NCBI GenBank assembly: GCA_041396125.1
Contig: JAWKZG010000001.1
Span: 124,001-188,000, forward strand
DNA: 64,000 nt
Origin: JAWKZG01 sp041396125
GTDB lineage: Bacteria > Pseudomonadota > Gammaproteobacteria > Competibacterales > Competibacteraceae
Reading direction: 5' to 3'
Shown: positions 49,214-57,761 of the stretch, piece after piece
Layout: each line of letters opens with the position of its first letter
Numbering within the stretch: the first letter of the stretch is position 1
The notes under the pieces: generated by a model
The model's input: the letters and a program-made list of their open reading frames with translations, nothing else
Told to the model about the DNA's origin: nothing
The model's database searches: none
Made by a program: the position numbers and the translations under genes

Positions 49214-50725
49214 TTAATCAACACCATAGCCAAAAGCCTGCGGCGGATCGTCGGCGGTTTCCACCCAGACGCTTTTCGGGCGGGTGTATTCCAGCAGCAC
49301 ATCATAGCCACTGGAACGGCCATAACCGCTGCCTTTCATGCCGCCGAACGGACTCATCACACTAAGGGCGCGATAGGAATTGATCCACACCGTGCCGGCA
49401 CGAAGCCTGGCTGCCACCCGGTGCGCGCGGGCCGGATTATTGGTCCATACCGCACCGGCCAGATCGAACGGACTGTTATTGGCGATGGCTAAAGCCTCGG
49501 CTTCGTCCTCGAACGGAATCGCGGCCAGTACCGGGCCGAAAATTTCCTCCCGCGCCGGAGCCATATCTGGATCGGTTTTGAGCACAGTAGGGGCGAAGAA
49601 CAAGCCGCTACTGAACGTCGCTGGCCGTTTGCCGCCGGTTATCAGTTGTGCGCCAGCCTGCAGTCCCTGTTGCACCAGATTCTGGATATGCTGGTACTGC
49701 TGCGCATTCTGGATGGGGCCGACCTCGGTGGCCGGGTCCTGCGGATCGCCAAGTTTGAGTTGCTCGGCACCGCGTGCGACCCGCTCGACCAGCTCGTCGT
49801 AGACCGCACGTTGCACTAAAAGGCGTGAGCCGGCGGTACAGCTTTGCCCGGCAGCAGCGAAAACAGCGCCCTGGGCGGTGATAGCTGCCCGTTTGAGATC
49901 GGCGTCGGCAAAGACAATATTGGCTGATTTGCCGCCCAGTTCGAGCAGACAGGGGGTCAGACTGGCATTGGCTGCTGCAGCAATCCGCTGCCCGGTCGTT
50001 GGTGAACCGACAAACACCACTTTACCCAGAGCGGGATGGCGCACCAGCGTATCACCCGCTGTCGGGCCAAGACCGGCCAGCACATTCAGGGCATTGGCTG
50101 GGACACCGGCCTGATGCGCCAGCCGTGCCAGACAGAGCGAACTGAGCGGAGTCAGTTCAGATGGTTTCAGCACTACAGCATTGCCGGTTGCCAGGGCCGG
50201 GGCAAGCTGCCAGCCGGCGGTAAAAATCGGTGCGTTCCAGGGCGTCAACTGGGCCACAATTCCGTGCGGCTGGCGCAGTGTGTAGTTCAGATGACTGGTC
50301 GGCACCGGAATGGTTTCGCCGTGCAGTTTATCGGCCCAGCCGGCGTAGTACTCGAACATTTCGGCCACTTTGCCGACCTCGACCCGTGCATCACGGATCG
50401 GTTTGCCGGCGTTGAGCGATTCCAGTTGCGCCAGTTGTTCTGCGTTGGCACGAACATTTTGTGCAACGGCCCATAATATCCGCCCGCGCTGGCTGGCACT
50501 CAGTGCCTGCCATTCCAGTGCGCCTTGTTCGGCTGCACTGACCGCCGCCTGAGCGGCTGCAGCACCGCCATCACGATAGGTGGTCAGTATCTGTTCGGTC
50601 GTCGGGTCGATCAGGGTAATGGTATCGCCCGTGCCGGGGCATAATTCACCGCCAATCAAACTGCCGATAGTGTCCGTGTCAAACCAGTTCTGCCAGGCCT
50701 TGCTCAACGGTTCAGCTGCGCTCAT
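49214..50725 (-). CDS. NAD(P)-dependent aldehyde dehydrogenase
   Basis: A 503-residue ALDH of the betaine/aldehyde group. TPWNAPIFTAGWQLAPAL, the glutamate in LLELGGKSANIVFADADLKRA, the catalytic cysteine in GQSCTAGSRLLVQ and the NAD region VVLKPSELTPLSSL are all present. The C-terminal GYGRSSGYDVLLEYTRPKSVWVE is typical. The start codons overlap the end of the upstream dehydrogenase gene by 14 bases. It would oxidise the aldehyde produced in the same pathway. Confidence 0.92.
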   Translation of the reverse strand: MSAAEPLSKAWQNWFDTDTIGSLIGGELCPGTGDTITLIDPTTEQILTTYRDGGAAAAQAAVSAAEQGALEWQALSASQRGRILWAVAQNVRANAEQLAQLESLNAGKPIRDARVEVGKVAEMFEYYAGWADKLHGETIPVPTSHLNYTLRQPHGIVAQLTPWNAPIFTAGWQLAPALATGNAVVLKPSELTPLSSLCLARLAHQAGVPANALNVLAGLGPTAGDTLVRHPALGKVVFVGSPTTGQRIAAAANASLTPCLLELGGKSANIVFADADLKRAAITAQGAVFAAAGQSCTAGSRLLVQRAVYDELVERVARGAEQLKLGDPQDPATEVGPIQNAQQYQHIQNLVQQGLQAGAQLITGGKRPATFSSGLFFAPTVLKTDPDMAPAREEIFGPVLAAIPFEDEAEALAIANNSPFDLAGAVWTNNPARAHRVAARLRAGTVWINSYRALSVMSPFGGMKGSGYGRSSGYDVLLEYTRPKSVWVETADDPPQAFGYGVD

Positions 50726-51584
50726 GCCGACCCTCCCGCGTAAATTGCGCCAGCCGGGTGAAATCGTCCTGATCGCTTAATTCAGCGCTGCGCCACAGAT
50801 CCACCATTGTTCGTGTCAGCGGTGCGGCAGTTTGTGTCTGTTCCGCCAGCGCCAGCGCCAGACCCACGTCTTTACGCATCAGACCCATGCTGAAACCGGA
50901 ATCGAAAGCGCCGCTCAGCACCCAGCGGGGCACGTGCAGTTCACTGACCCGGCTCTGACCGGAACTGGCATTGAGCGCCTCCAGCAGCAGGGCCGGGTCG
51001 ATCTTATTGGCGTCGCCCAAAGCCAGTGCTTCGCCGACCAGGGCCAGCTGCGAAGCGCACAGCAGATTGCCAATCAGTTTGACCACATTGCCTGCACCGG
51101 CTGCGCCGCAGTGGACGACTTTACCTGCCAGCGCACCCAGCACCGGCTGGGCGCGGTTCAATGCAGCCACCTCGCCGCCGACCATGATCAGCAAGCTGCC
51201 AGCCGCCGCGCCGGCCGGACCACCGCTGACCGGCGCGTCCAGCATGGCGTGACCGGCACTTTGCAAGTCAGCGTGCAGTGCGCGTGAAGAAGCGGGATCG
51301 GCAGTAGACAGATCGATTAGCAGCGAGTCCGGGGCCGCATGTGACAGAAATGTGTTGCGCGTGACCTGTTCGACTTCGCGCGAACTGGGCAGTGACAATA
51401 AAACCACCGGGCAGCGACGGCACAGTTCAGCGGCATCGGCCAGAACTTCGAGCTCCGCCGCCAGGGCGTCCCGATTGGCGGCGCTGAGATCACAGCCCAG
51501 CACCTCGAAACCGGCGTTTTTCAGGGTGCGTGCGATAGGCCGACCCATACGGCCCAGCCCGATCAGGCCAATACGTGCGCTCAT
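50712..51584 (-). CDS. 3-hydroxyisobutyrate dehydrogenase-family oxidoreductase
   Basis: A 290-residue NAD(P)-dependent beta-hydroxyacid dehydrogenase. IGLIGLGRMGRPIARTLKNAGF is the nucleotide-binding N-terminus; DAPVSGGPAGAAAGSLLIMVGG is the substrate loop and GAAGAGNVVKLIGNLL holds the catalytic lysine. It overlaps the aminoacylase gene by 4 bases (ATGA) and the aldehyde dehydrogenase gene by 14 bases, which shows one transcript. It could reduce or oxidise a hydroxy acid related to the product of the aldehyde dehydrogenase. Confidence 0.9.
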   Translation of the reverse strand: MSARIGLIGLGRMGRPIARTLKNAGFEVLGCDLSAANRDALAAELEVLADAAELCRRCPVVLLSLPSSREVEQVTRNTFLSHAAPDSLLIDLSTADPASSRALHADLQSAGHAMLDAPVSGGPAGAAAGSLLIMVGGEVAALNRAQPVLGALAGKVVHCGAAGAGNVVKLIGNLLCASQLALVGEALALGDANKIDPALLLEALNASSGQSRVSELHVPRWVLSGAFDSGFSMGLMRKDVGLALALAEQTQTAAPLTRTMVDLWRSAELSDQDDFTRLAQFTREGRHERS

Positions 51585-53044
51585 TGCACACCTCCCATAT
51601 TCGATAATTGCTGCAGTCGCAGTGCACGCCCTGGCCGTTCGCCGGTAGCGGTGCCGTCACGCCAGACCAGCCGGCCATTAACCCAGACGTGCTCAATGCC
51701 GGCGGCCGGGGTGGTGGGGTGATCGAAATCTGACCGGTCAATAATGGTGTCCGGGTCGAACAGCACCAGATCGGCGTAAGCACCGGCACGCAGCACACCA
51801 CGATCCTGCAGCCCGAACTGGGCAGCCGGCAGACCGGTCATTTTGCGCACGGCTTCTTCCAGCGAAAACAGGCCTTCATCGCGGGCGTAATGCCCGAGCA
51901 CGCGCGGGAAGGTTCCCCACAGGCGCGGGTGTGGATGCTCGTCGTGTGGCAGGCCGTCAGAGCCGATCATGGTATGCGGATACGCCAGAATGCGGCGCAC
52001 GTCTTCTTCACTCATGACGAAATAGATCGCGCCGGCCGGTTGTAGCTGATTGGCAGCCTGCTCAATGGACAGGCCCCATTCGGCAGCGATTTCAGCCAGA
52101 TCGCGGCCTTTCATTTCAGGGTGCGGCCGTGACCAGGTGATCAATACTTTACTGGCACCCATCATGCGGTGCGGATTCAGCACCGTCGAGCCGGCCACAT
52201 AGGGATAGGCATCCAGACCAACCCGCTGCTGGTTACGGGCGGCGTCAATGATTGGCAGGGTTTCGCGGGAACGGCCATGATTCTGCTGGCCAGCGCATTT
52301 ATGATGCGAGATAACCACCGGTACATCGGCTGTGCGGCCAATGGTAAAGGTTTCGTTGAGTGAGTCGGTGATGTGGTCGGTCTCATCGCGCATATGCGTG
52401 GTATGAATCGCGCCGGCACCGTGCAGGGCGCGCGCCAGTTCGATAATCTCGGTGGTTGGCGCGGCCTGGGCCGGTGGATAAAACAGGCCGGTACTGAGGC
52501 CGATTGCGCCGTCTTCCAGCGCCTGCTCCAGCCGTCCGCGCATATGTTTGATTTCGCCGGCGGTGGCGGGTCGATCCAGCGAGTCCATGATTTCCACCCG
52601 CAGACTGGCGTGACCGACCTGGCACAGTGCGTTCAGCGCGGGCGGCGCTTGATCCAGCGCATTCAGATAGGCGCTGAAATCGGCGAAATAGGCGCTGGCG
52701 TCCTCACCGATCAGATCCAGTGGTGGCGGTGGTTTGCGGCTGGTTTTGAGTGGTGCCAGACTGACCCCGCAGTTGCCTGTTACCACACTGGTAACACCCT
52801 GGCTGATTTTGCACTGCATGAGCGGGTTGGCCAGTAAAGCCCGGTCATCGTGGGTATGGACATCGATAAAACCGGGTGCCAGCGCACAGCCGGCGGCGTC
52901 AATCTCGACCCCAGCCTGCAAGTGAGCCAGATCGCCCAATGCAATAATGCGGTCATCCTGTACCGCGAGATCGCCGGGGTAAGACGGGCCGCCTGACCCA
53001 TCGATCAGACGTGCGTTGCGGATAATAAAATCGGCTTTGCTCAT
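51581..53044 (-). CDS. N-acyl-D-amino-acid deacylase-like amidohydrolase
   Basis: A 487-residue amidohydrolase of the D-aminoacylase family. Metal ligands: FIDVHTHDDRALL (HTHDD) near residue 68, and GNCGVSLAPL, THMRDETDHI, VISHHKCAG (histidine pair), and MIGSDGLPHDEHPHPRLWGTFPRVLGHYAR (aspartate of the catalytic centre). It releases amino acids from N-acyl-D-amino acids or related amides. First gene of the four-gene unit, divergent from the SDR gene, whose start lies 52 bases away. Confidence 0.9.
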   Translation of the reverse strand: MSKADFIIRNARLIDGSGGPSYPGDLAVQDDRIIALGDLAHLQAGVEIDAAGCALAPGFIDVHTHDDRALLANPLMQCKISQGVTSVVTGNCGVSLAPLKTSRKPPPPLDLIGEDASAYFADFSAYLNALDQAPPALNALCQVGHASLRVEIMDSLDRPATAGEIKHMRGRLEQALEDGAIGLSTGLFYPPAQAAPTTEIIELARALHGAGAIHTTHMRDETDHITDSLNETFTIGRTADVPVVISHHKCAGQQNHGRSRETLPIIDAARNQQRVGLDAYPYVAGSTVLNPHRMMGASKVLITWSRPHPEMKGRDLAEIAAEWGLSIEQAANQLQPAGAIYFVMSEEDVRRILAYPHTMIGSDGLPHDEHPHPRLWGTFPRVLGHYARDEGLFSLEEAVRKMTGLPAAQFGLQDRGVLRAGAYADLVLFDPDTIIDRSDFDHPTTPAAGIEHVWVNGRLVWRDGTATGERPGRALRLQQLSNMGGVQ

Positions 53045-53096
53045 GATAATCTCAGCTCCTGAAGTATTTTTCTACCATGATAGCGGAGGAGCGGAC

Positions 53097-53852
53097 ATGA
53101 GCAATAAAGAATTCGCAGGCAAAGTGGCGCTGGTCACCGGCGGTTCACGGGGTATCGGGCGCGCGATCTGTCTGGCGCTGGCGCAGCAGGGGGCGACAGT
53201 TGCGATCAATTACGGTGCCAACCGGGCTGCTGCAGAAGAGACCCGGCAGGCTGTTGCCGCACTGGGTGTGCGTTGTGAAATCTATCCGGCTGATGTCAGT
53301 GATCCGGATCAGGTCAAGGCGATGGTTGCTGCTGTCGAGCAGCAGCTGGGGCCGGTGGATCTGCTGGTCACCAGCGCGGGGATTGCCGAAGTCAATACGC
53401 ATACCGAGCTGGACTTCGCCACCTGGCAGCGGGTTATGCGGGTTAATCTTGATGGTACGTTTTTGCCGGTAATGGCTGTCAAAGACGGCATGCTGGCGCG
53501 TGGCTACGGGCGTATTGTCTGTATCGCTTCCATTGCAGGGCTTGCGCCACGGGCCCGTATGATCGCCTATAGCACGTCCAAAGCCGCGGTGATCGCGTTT
53601 CTGCGCAACTGTGCCCAGGCTTTTGCACCTGCCGTGCGGGTCAACGGACTGGCACCCGGTCTGATCGAGTCGGATATGACAGCCGATATGAATGAAACCA
53701 TGAAACAGAAAATGATAGACACTGGCATGATCAAGCGCATGGGTACCGCCGAGGAAATGGCAGAAACCGTGCTGTTTTTATTGTCCGAGCGCTCCAGTTT
53801 CACGACAGGACAGACGCTGGTAGCTGATGGCGGACGGGTAACCTTGCCGTAA
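53097..53852 (+). CDS. short-chain dehydrogenase/reductase
   Basis: A 251-residue SDR started at the ATG preceded by GGAGGAG. KVALVTGGSRGIGRAICLALA is the NAD(P) motif, LVTSAGIAEVN the adenine strand, IVCIASIAGLAPRARMIAYSTSKAA the catalytic serine, tyrosine and lysine (YSTSK), and GLAPGLIESDM the motif after it. It ends QTLVADGGRVTLP. It is related to FabG-type 3-oxoacyl reductases. It is divergent from the deacylase operon and shares its 52-base promoter region, so it may belong to the same pathway. Confidence 0.92.
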   Translation: MSNKEFAGKVALVTGGSRGIGRAICLALAQQGATVAINYGANRAAAEETRQAVAALGVRCEIYPADVSDPDQVKAMVAAVEQQLGPVDLLVTSAGIAEVNTHTELDFATWQRVMRVNLDGTFLPVMAVKDGMLARGYGRIVCIASIAGLAPRARMIAYSTSKAAVIAFLRNCAQAFAPAVRVNGLAPGLIESDMTADMNETMKQKMIDTGMIKRMGTAEEMAETVLFLLSERSSFTTGQTLVADGGRVTLP

Positions 53853-53925
53853 GTGGCTGTTGTTAAAATCTATTTTAGCCTTTGTTTAAGGGCGTTTGCT
53901 GCAGTTGCAAAAATATTAGCAATTT

Positions 53926-53941
53926 TGTGATGTAGATCACA
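53926..53941 (+). promoter_or_regulatory. CRP-like binding site
   Basis: TGTGATGTAGATCACA matches the TGTGA-N6-TCACA consensus with perfect half-sites. It lies upstream of a structured non-coding region and about 260 bases before the CDGSH gene. Confidence 0.65.
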
Positions 53942-54135
53942 GACAGAACCCTTGGAAATGCGCGAAACTGGCTTCGCGGTGCGGGAACCGGTGCATGAAT
54001 TAACGGGATGTTTTTAGCACTTGCCGGGTGGTGCGCTTCAGGAGGAAACGCACACCGGCGCGCAAGGATGCGATGATCTCCTCCTACGCTCGTAGTGAAC
54101 GTGTTTAAGCTGCTAAGCCATTAGCAGCTTTTTTT
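53942..54135 (+). ncRNA. candidate small structured RNA
   Basis: No open frame is supported here. The region contains a CGCGAA-ACTGGC-TTCGCG hairpin (53961-53978), a stem CCGGGTGGTGCG with CGCACACCGG (about 54027-54058) with AGGAGGA in the loop, and a perfect terminator at the end. The GGA motifs (TTGGAAA, AGGAGGA, AAGGATG) resemble CsrA/RsmE-binding sites. The TCTCCTCCT at 54077-54085 could pair with AGGAGGA as an alternative structure. Transcription from near the CRP-like site is inferred. Confidence 0.4.
54107..54135 (+). terminator. intrinsic terminator
   Basis: AAGCTGCTAA-GCCA-TTAGCAGCTT, a perfect 10-bp stem with a 4-base loop, followed by TTTTT. It ends the candidate small RNA and insulates the CDGSH gene from it. 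Confidence 0.88.
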
Positions 54136-54204
54136 ATTCTGCTTTATCATGACTATTCCCCAATTTTGACGTAATGACTGATAACTATTGCCAGGAGGAA
54201 TATG

Positions 54205-54447
54205 ATGTCTGATCCCGTTATTGCCAGCAAAACGCCTTTTGCGGTTGAGGTCGAAGCCGGCCAAACGTATTGGTGGTGCCGTTGCGGCCGCAGTCAAAAG
54301 CAGCCGTTTTGTGATGGCTCACACAAACCCACCGAATTCACCCCGCTCAAATACGCCGCCGAGGAAAGTAAGAAAGTGTTCTTTTGTGGTTGCAAGCAGA
54401 GCGGGAAGCAGCCGCTTTGTGACGGCAGCCATAAAGCGCTGGCGTAG
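54205..54447 (+). CDS. CDGSH iron-sulfur domain protein
   Basis: An 80-residue protein with two CDGSH motifs: CRCGRSQKQPFCDGSH and CGCKQSGKQPLCDGSH. Each C-x-C-x(9)-C-x3-H binds a [2Fe-2S] cluster. The start is chosen at the second of two adjacent ATGs because AGGAGG lies 6 bases before it, while only 3 bases separate it from the first. Small tandem CDGSH proteins are thought to shuttle electrons or iron-sulfur clusters. No partner gene is adjacent. Confidence 0.92.
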   Translation: MSDPVIASKTPFAVEVEAGQTYWWCRCGRSQKQPFCDGSHKPTEFTPLKYAAEESKKVFFCGCKQSGKQPLCDGSHKALA

Positions 54448-54462
54448 GCGCGGCAGGCCGTT

Positions 54463-56223
54463 TCAGTCGAATACGGCAATCTGCTGTTTGAGATCCAGCT
54501 GTGCCGCCAGACACGGTTTGGCGAATAGGTAGCCCTGAGCCTCGCTGCAGCCAATCTCGCGCAGGAAACGGTGCTGTGCCTCGGTTTCTATACCATCAGC
54601 CAGCAGGTTCAGTTGCAGATTATGGCTGATACCGGCGATAGCCCGGGTGAGCGTCGCATTGGTGCTATTGGCTGGCGTTCCCTGCAGGAATAAACGATTT
54701 ATTTTCAGCCCGTTTAAGGGCAGGTGTGCCAGTGAGCGCAAAGGTATCCGGCCATCGCTAAAATCATTCATTATGAATTCAATACCTTGTGACTTTAACT
54801 GCTGCATGACCTGACGGGTTTGCGGCTCGTGTTTCGGGTCGATCTCGTTGCCGAGTTCAATTTCCAGATGATGGCTGTCAAAGCCGGTGTCCTGCAGAAC
54901 CCTGGCAAGGCCCGTCAGGAATTCCGGGTGAATGAGCTCCTGACTGGTCAGATTGCAGACCATGCGCAATGCTGACTGCCTCTCAGCATTCCAGGCTACG
55001 CCCTGCATGCAAATTTGCTGCAAAGCCCACATGCTGATTCTAGGCAGCAAACTGAGATCCTGGGCCAGTGGTATAAATTCGCCTGGCAAGAGTATTCCCA
55101 GTTCCGGGTGATGCCAACGCAAGAGCGCTTCCACGGCTGTTAACCGCCCGGTCGCAAGATTGAAACGCGACTGGTAATGCAGAAAAAGCTGCTGCTCTTC
55201 AAGTGCTTTATGCAGACTGCTGACCAACAGCATGCGATGCAGGGCGTACTGACTCATTTCGCTGGCGTAAAACCGAAACCGGTAGCGGCCCAGCTCTTTG
55301 GCCTGATACATGGCGATATCGGCGTTTTTCAGCAACGTACCGGCATCCGCGCCGTCGCCAGGGTACAAGGCAATGCCGATACTCCCCGATATTTGTAGTT
55401 CGTGTTCTTGCAGGCAGACGGGTTCACTGATGGCTTGCAGCAGTTTATCGGCAACCCGGCTGACGTCTTCGGCTGCCTGGATATCGTTCAACAGGATGAT
55501 GAACTCATCGCCGCCCAGGCGGGCAATTGTGTCGCTTTCGCGCACGCACGCGATCAGGCGCTGGGCAATCATGCGCAGTAAGGCATCGCCCTGGGCATGT
55601 CCCAGAGTGTCATTAACCGTTTTGAAATTGTCGAGATCGATAAATAACAGCGCGAGTTTGCGCTGCGAGCGTTTGGCCTGTGTCAGTGCAGTTGTCAAAC
55701 GATCGATCAGTAACTGCCGGTTGGGCAGATTGGTCAACGGGTCGTGGTACGCCAGGTGCGTAATATGCTGTTGCAATTGATAGGCTTGTATGATGCTGGC
55801 TATGCGATGACGCAGCACCGCTTTATGGATAGGTTTGGTGATGAAGTCATCGGCACCTGCCTCGAACGCGCGCTCGACGGAGGCTTCGTCTTCCAGGCGG
55901 GTGATCATCAGAACCGGTGTACTGTAATTTTGCGCCCGCAACTGGGCGCAGACTTCAAAGCCGTCCATGCCGGGCATCAGGGCATCAAGCAGCAGCAGGT
56001 CGGGGGCATATTCACGATACAGCTTGAGTGCTTCCTCACCATTAGCGGCTTCGAGCAATCGGTAATCCGTATGCATCAACGTATGACGGGTAATCAAGCG
56101 CGATATCGGATCATCGTCGACAATCAGTATGGTTGCGGGTTCTTGCGCTTGTAGTGTCACGGATTCCTGCGCCTGGGTAGCTGCGCCGATAGCATAGTCA
56201 AGTGTCTCAATGGCTCGTAACAT
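54463..56223 (-). CDS. REC-GGDEF-EAL protein with degenerate EAL domain
   Basis: A 586-residue protein started at ATG 56223 with AGGGA upstream. A receiver domain (about 25-145) has DDDP, the phospho-aspartate in LLLLDALMPGMDGFE and the lysine in ITKPIHKA. GGDEF (about 160-330) has RLGGDEFIILL, so diguanylate cyclase activity is likely. The EAL domain (about 335-585) keeps VEALLRW and LEIEL, but has NDFSDG in place of DDFGTG and ADGIE in place of EGVE. Loss of the first aspartate and that glutamate probably removes phosphodiesterase activity. Confidence 0.88.
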   Translation of the reverse strand: MLRAIETLDYAIGAATQAQESVTLQAQEPATILIVDDDPISRLITRHTLMHTDYRLLEAANGEEALKLYREYAPDLLLLDALMPGMDGFEVCAQLRAQNYSTPVLMITRLEDEASVERAFEAGADDFITKPIHKAVLRHRIASIIQAYQLQQHITHLAYHDPLTNLPNRQLLIDRLTTALTQAKRSQRKLALLFIDLDNFKTVNDTLGHAQGDALLRMIAQRLIACVRESDTIARLGGDEFIILLNDIQAAEDVSRVADKLLQAISEPVCLQEHELQISGSIGIALYPGDGADAGTLLKNADIAMYQAKELGRYRFRFYASEMSQYALHRMLLVSSLHKALEEQQLFLHYQSRFNLATGRLTAVEALLRWHHPELGILLPGEFIPLAQDLSLLPRISMWALQQICMQGVAWNAERQSALRMVCNLTSQELIHPEFLTGLARVLQDTGFDSHHLEIELGNEIDPKHEPQTRQVMQQLKSQGIEFIMNDFSDGRIPLRSLAHLPLNGLKINRLFLQGTPANSTNATLTRAIAGISHNLQLNLLADGIETEAQHRFLREIGCSEAQGYLFAKPCLAAQLDLKQQIAVFD

Positions 56224-56631
56224 TGTCCCTGGTCTACTACGATGTAGAGTATTAAATTTTAGATAATTGGTTTTATTCAAAAAACACGCCAATGTCTAAA
56301 ATCGATGCCTTGCCTGGCGGCCTTGGGCTCTGAATGTGCTACAGCCCACAACCGGACTGATCTTTTCTCTGGTAACCCCCTGATAACGTGGTGAGCGGTA
56401 TCTTGCGCGGATTCATGAAATCCGGGCGCTGGCAGGATCAGCCGATTCAGGTTGCGGAATCACACGGTTTCTTATCGAAAATGATCCGTACTGTTTCGCA
56501 TAGTATTAACTTTTTATGTCGCCGAAAACAGCATAACAGCTGGAAATGCTTGCCAGTTTACTAATATTAGGCATCGTTGTACTTATTTTTTGTTGTTAAG
56601 CACTTTTTTCAATATGGCAAGCAACTAATCG
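56224..56631. other. intergenic region, nothing recognised
   Basis: 408 bases, A/T-rich between 56500 and 56630, between two convergently or co-oriented minus-strand regulatory genes. No repeat, hairpin or open frame with support was seen. Confidence 0.4.
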
Positions 56632-57585
56632 TTAACAATTATGGCCAGCATCATGCTGTGCCGAAGGGCGGGGCGTAGCGGAATAACGATTTCCCTGCCG
56701 CTCTTGCCGAGGTGTTACCCCGTACCGTTCACGGTAACATTTGGTGAAGTGGGACTGCGAAGCGAAACCGGTTGCCAGAGCAACATGCATGACAGCCAGT
56801 CCGGTCTGTGCTAACAGACGCTGTGCCTGCGCCAGGCGCAATTCCAGATAATAACGTTGCGGCGTGTGATTTTTATAGGTATGGAATAAGCGCTCCAGCT
56901 GGCGCAGGGAAAGCCCGATCTGCTGGGCGATTTCTTTGCTCGGCAACGGCTTCTCGATATGCTGTTTCATCAGGTTAATGGCTCTGGCCAGTTTGGGTGA
57001 TTGTCGCAGCAGGGGCTGTAACTCAGCGGTTTGCTGCTGTTCGCCCGGGGCGCGCAAGCGCTCATGAATAAATTGTTCCGAGACGGCCAGCGCCAATTCT
57101 TGTGAGTAATCTTCAGCGATTTTGTGCAGCATCATGTCCAGGGCCGCAGTACCGCCTGAGCAGGTGTAGCGGTCACAATCAAGCTCGTAGATGCGGTCGG
57201 TCACGTTCAGGTGCGGAAAGCGTTCCCGCAAAGCGGCCAGATTCTCCCAGTGGGTGGTGCAGCGATAATTATCCAATAAACCTGCTGCTGCCAGTAAATA
57301 GGTGCCGTAGCTGATGCTGCCCAAAGCCACCCCGCGTCGTGCCAGACTCTGTAACTGCCGCAGCAATCCGGGGCTGGCCCAGCGCTCAGTGGCCAGGCTG
57401 GCACAAACAAACAGGGTCTGCGACCAGTGCAGGGTATCCAGTCCGGCATTGGGTACGATCAGAATGCCGTTACTGGCGGGTACAGGCTCGCCGTTAGGCG
57501 AAAACAGACGCCACTCGTAAGCGGGTCCACCGTACAAGCGATTGGCCGAACGCAGGGGTTCTACCGCCGCACTGAACGCCATCAT
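56632..57585 (-). CDS. GlxA-type AraC-family regulator (DJ-1/PfpI domain)
   Basis: A 317-residue regulator of the GlxA/GbdR/CdhR type. Residues 1-165 form a DJ-1/PfpI-like sensor domain (LRSANRLYGGPAYEWRLFS, SISYGTYLLAAAGLLD, TTHWENLAALRERFP), 200-300 the AraC-type double helix-turn-helix (PSKEIAQQIGLSLRQLERLF to FASQSHFTKCYRERYGVTPRQER). The N-terminus is short; upstream sequence reads HRFLLIPQFS in frame, while an ATG at 57634 is out of frame, so a one-base indel near 57605-57627 may hide the true start. GlxA-type regulators control betaine and carnitine catabolism, in line with its divergent neighbour. Confidence 0.85.
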   Translation of the reverse strand: MMAFSAAVEPLRSANRLYGGPAYEWRLFSPNGEPVPASNGILIVPNAGLDTLHWSQTLFVCASLATERWASPGLLRQLQSLARRGVALGSISYGTYLLAAAGLLDNYRCTTHWENLAALRERFPHLNVTDRIYELDCDRYTCSGGTAALDMMLHKIAEDYSQELALAVSEQFIHERLRAPGEQQQTAELQPLLRQSPKLARAINLMKQHIEKPLPSKEIAQQIGLSLRQLERLFHTYKNHTPQRYYLELRLAQAQRLLAQTGLAVMHVALATGFASQSHFTKCYRERYGVTPRQERQGNRYSATPRPSAQHDAGHNC

Positions 57586-57761
57586 GGAAAATTGCGGGAT
57601 AAGTAAAAACCGATGCGTCTGGGTTTTGGATCATCTGCTGCTGAGTGCATGGGGCCTGTGCCGACCTTTTCGTAAATACGACAATGGAAGTCGCTTAATA
57701 GCAACATTTTATGCCTGCTTCCGCTTGACTATCCAGTAGTTCAAACTCATGGTTATGACCT

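Noticed and set aside
53942..54135. Known riboswitch class
   Set aside because: The conserved core sequences of TPP, cobalamin, c-di-GMP-I, glycine and SAM riboswitches were not found; only hairpins and GGA motifs are seen, and a terminator separates it from the next gene.
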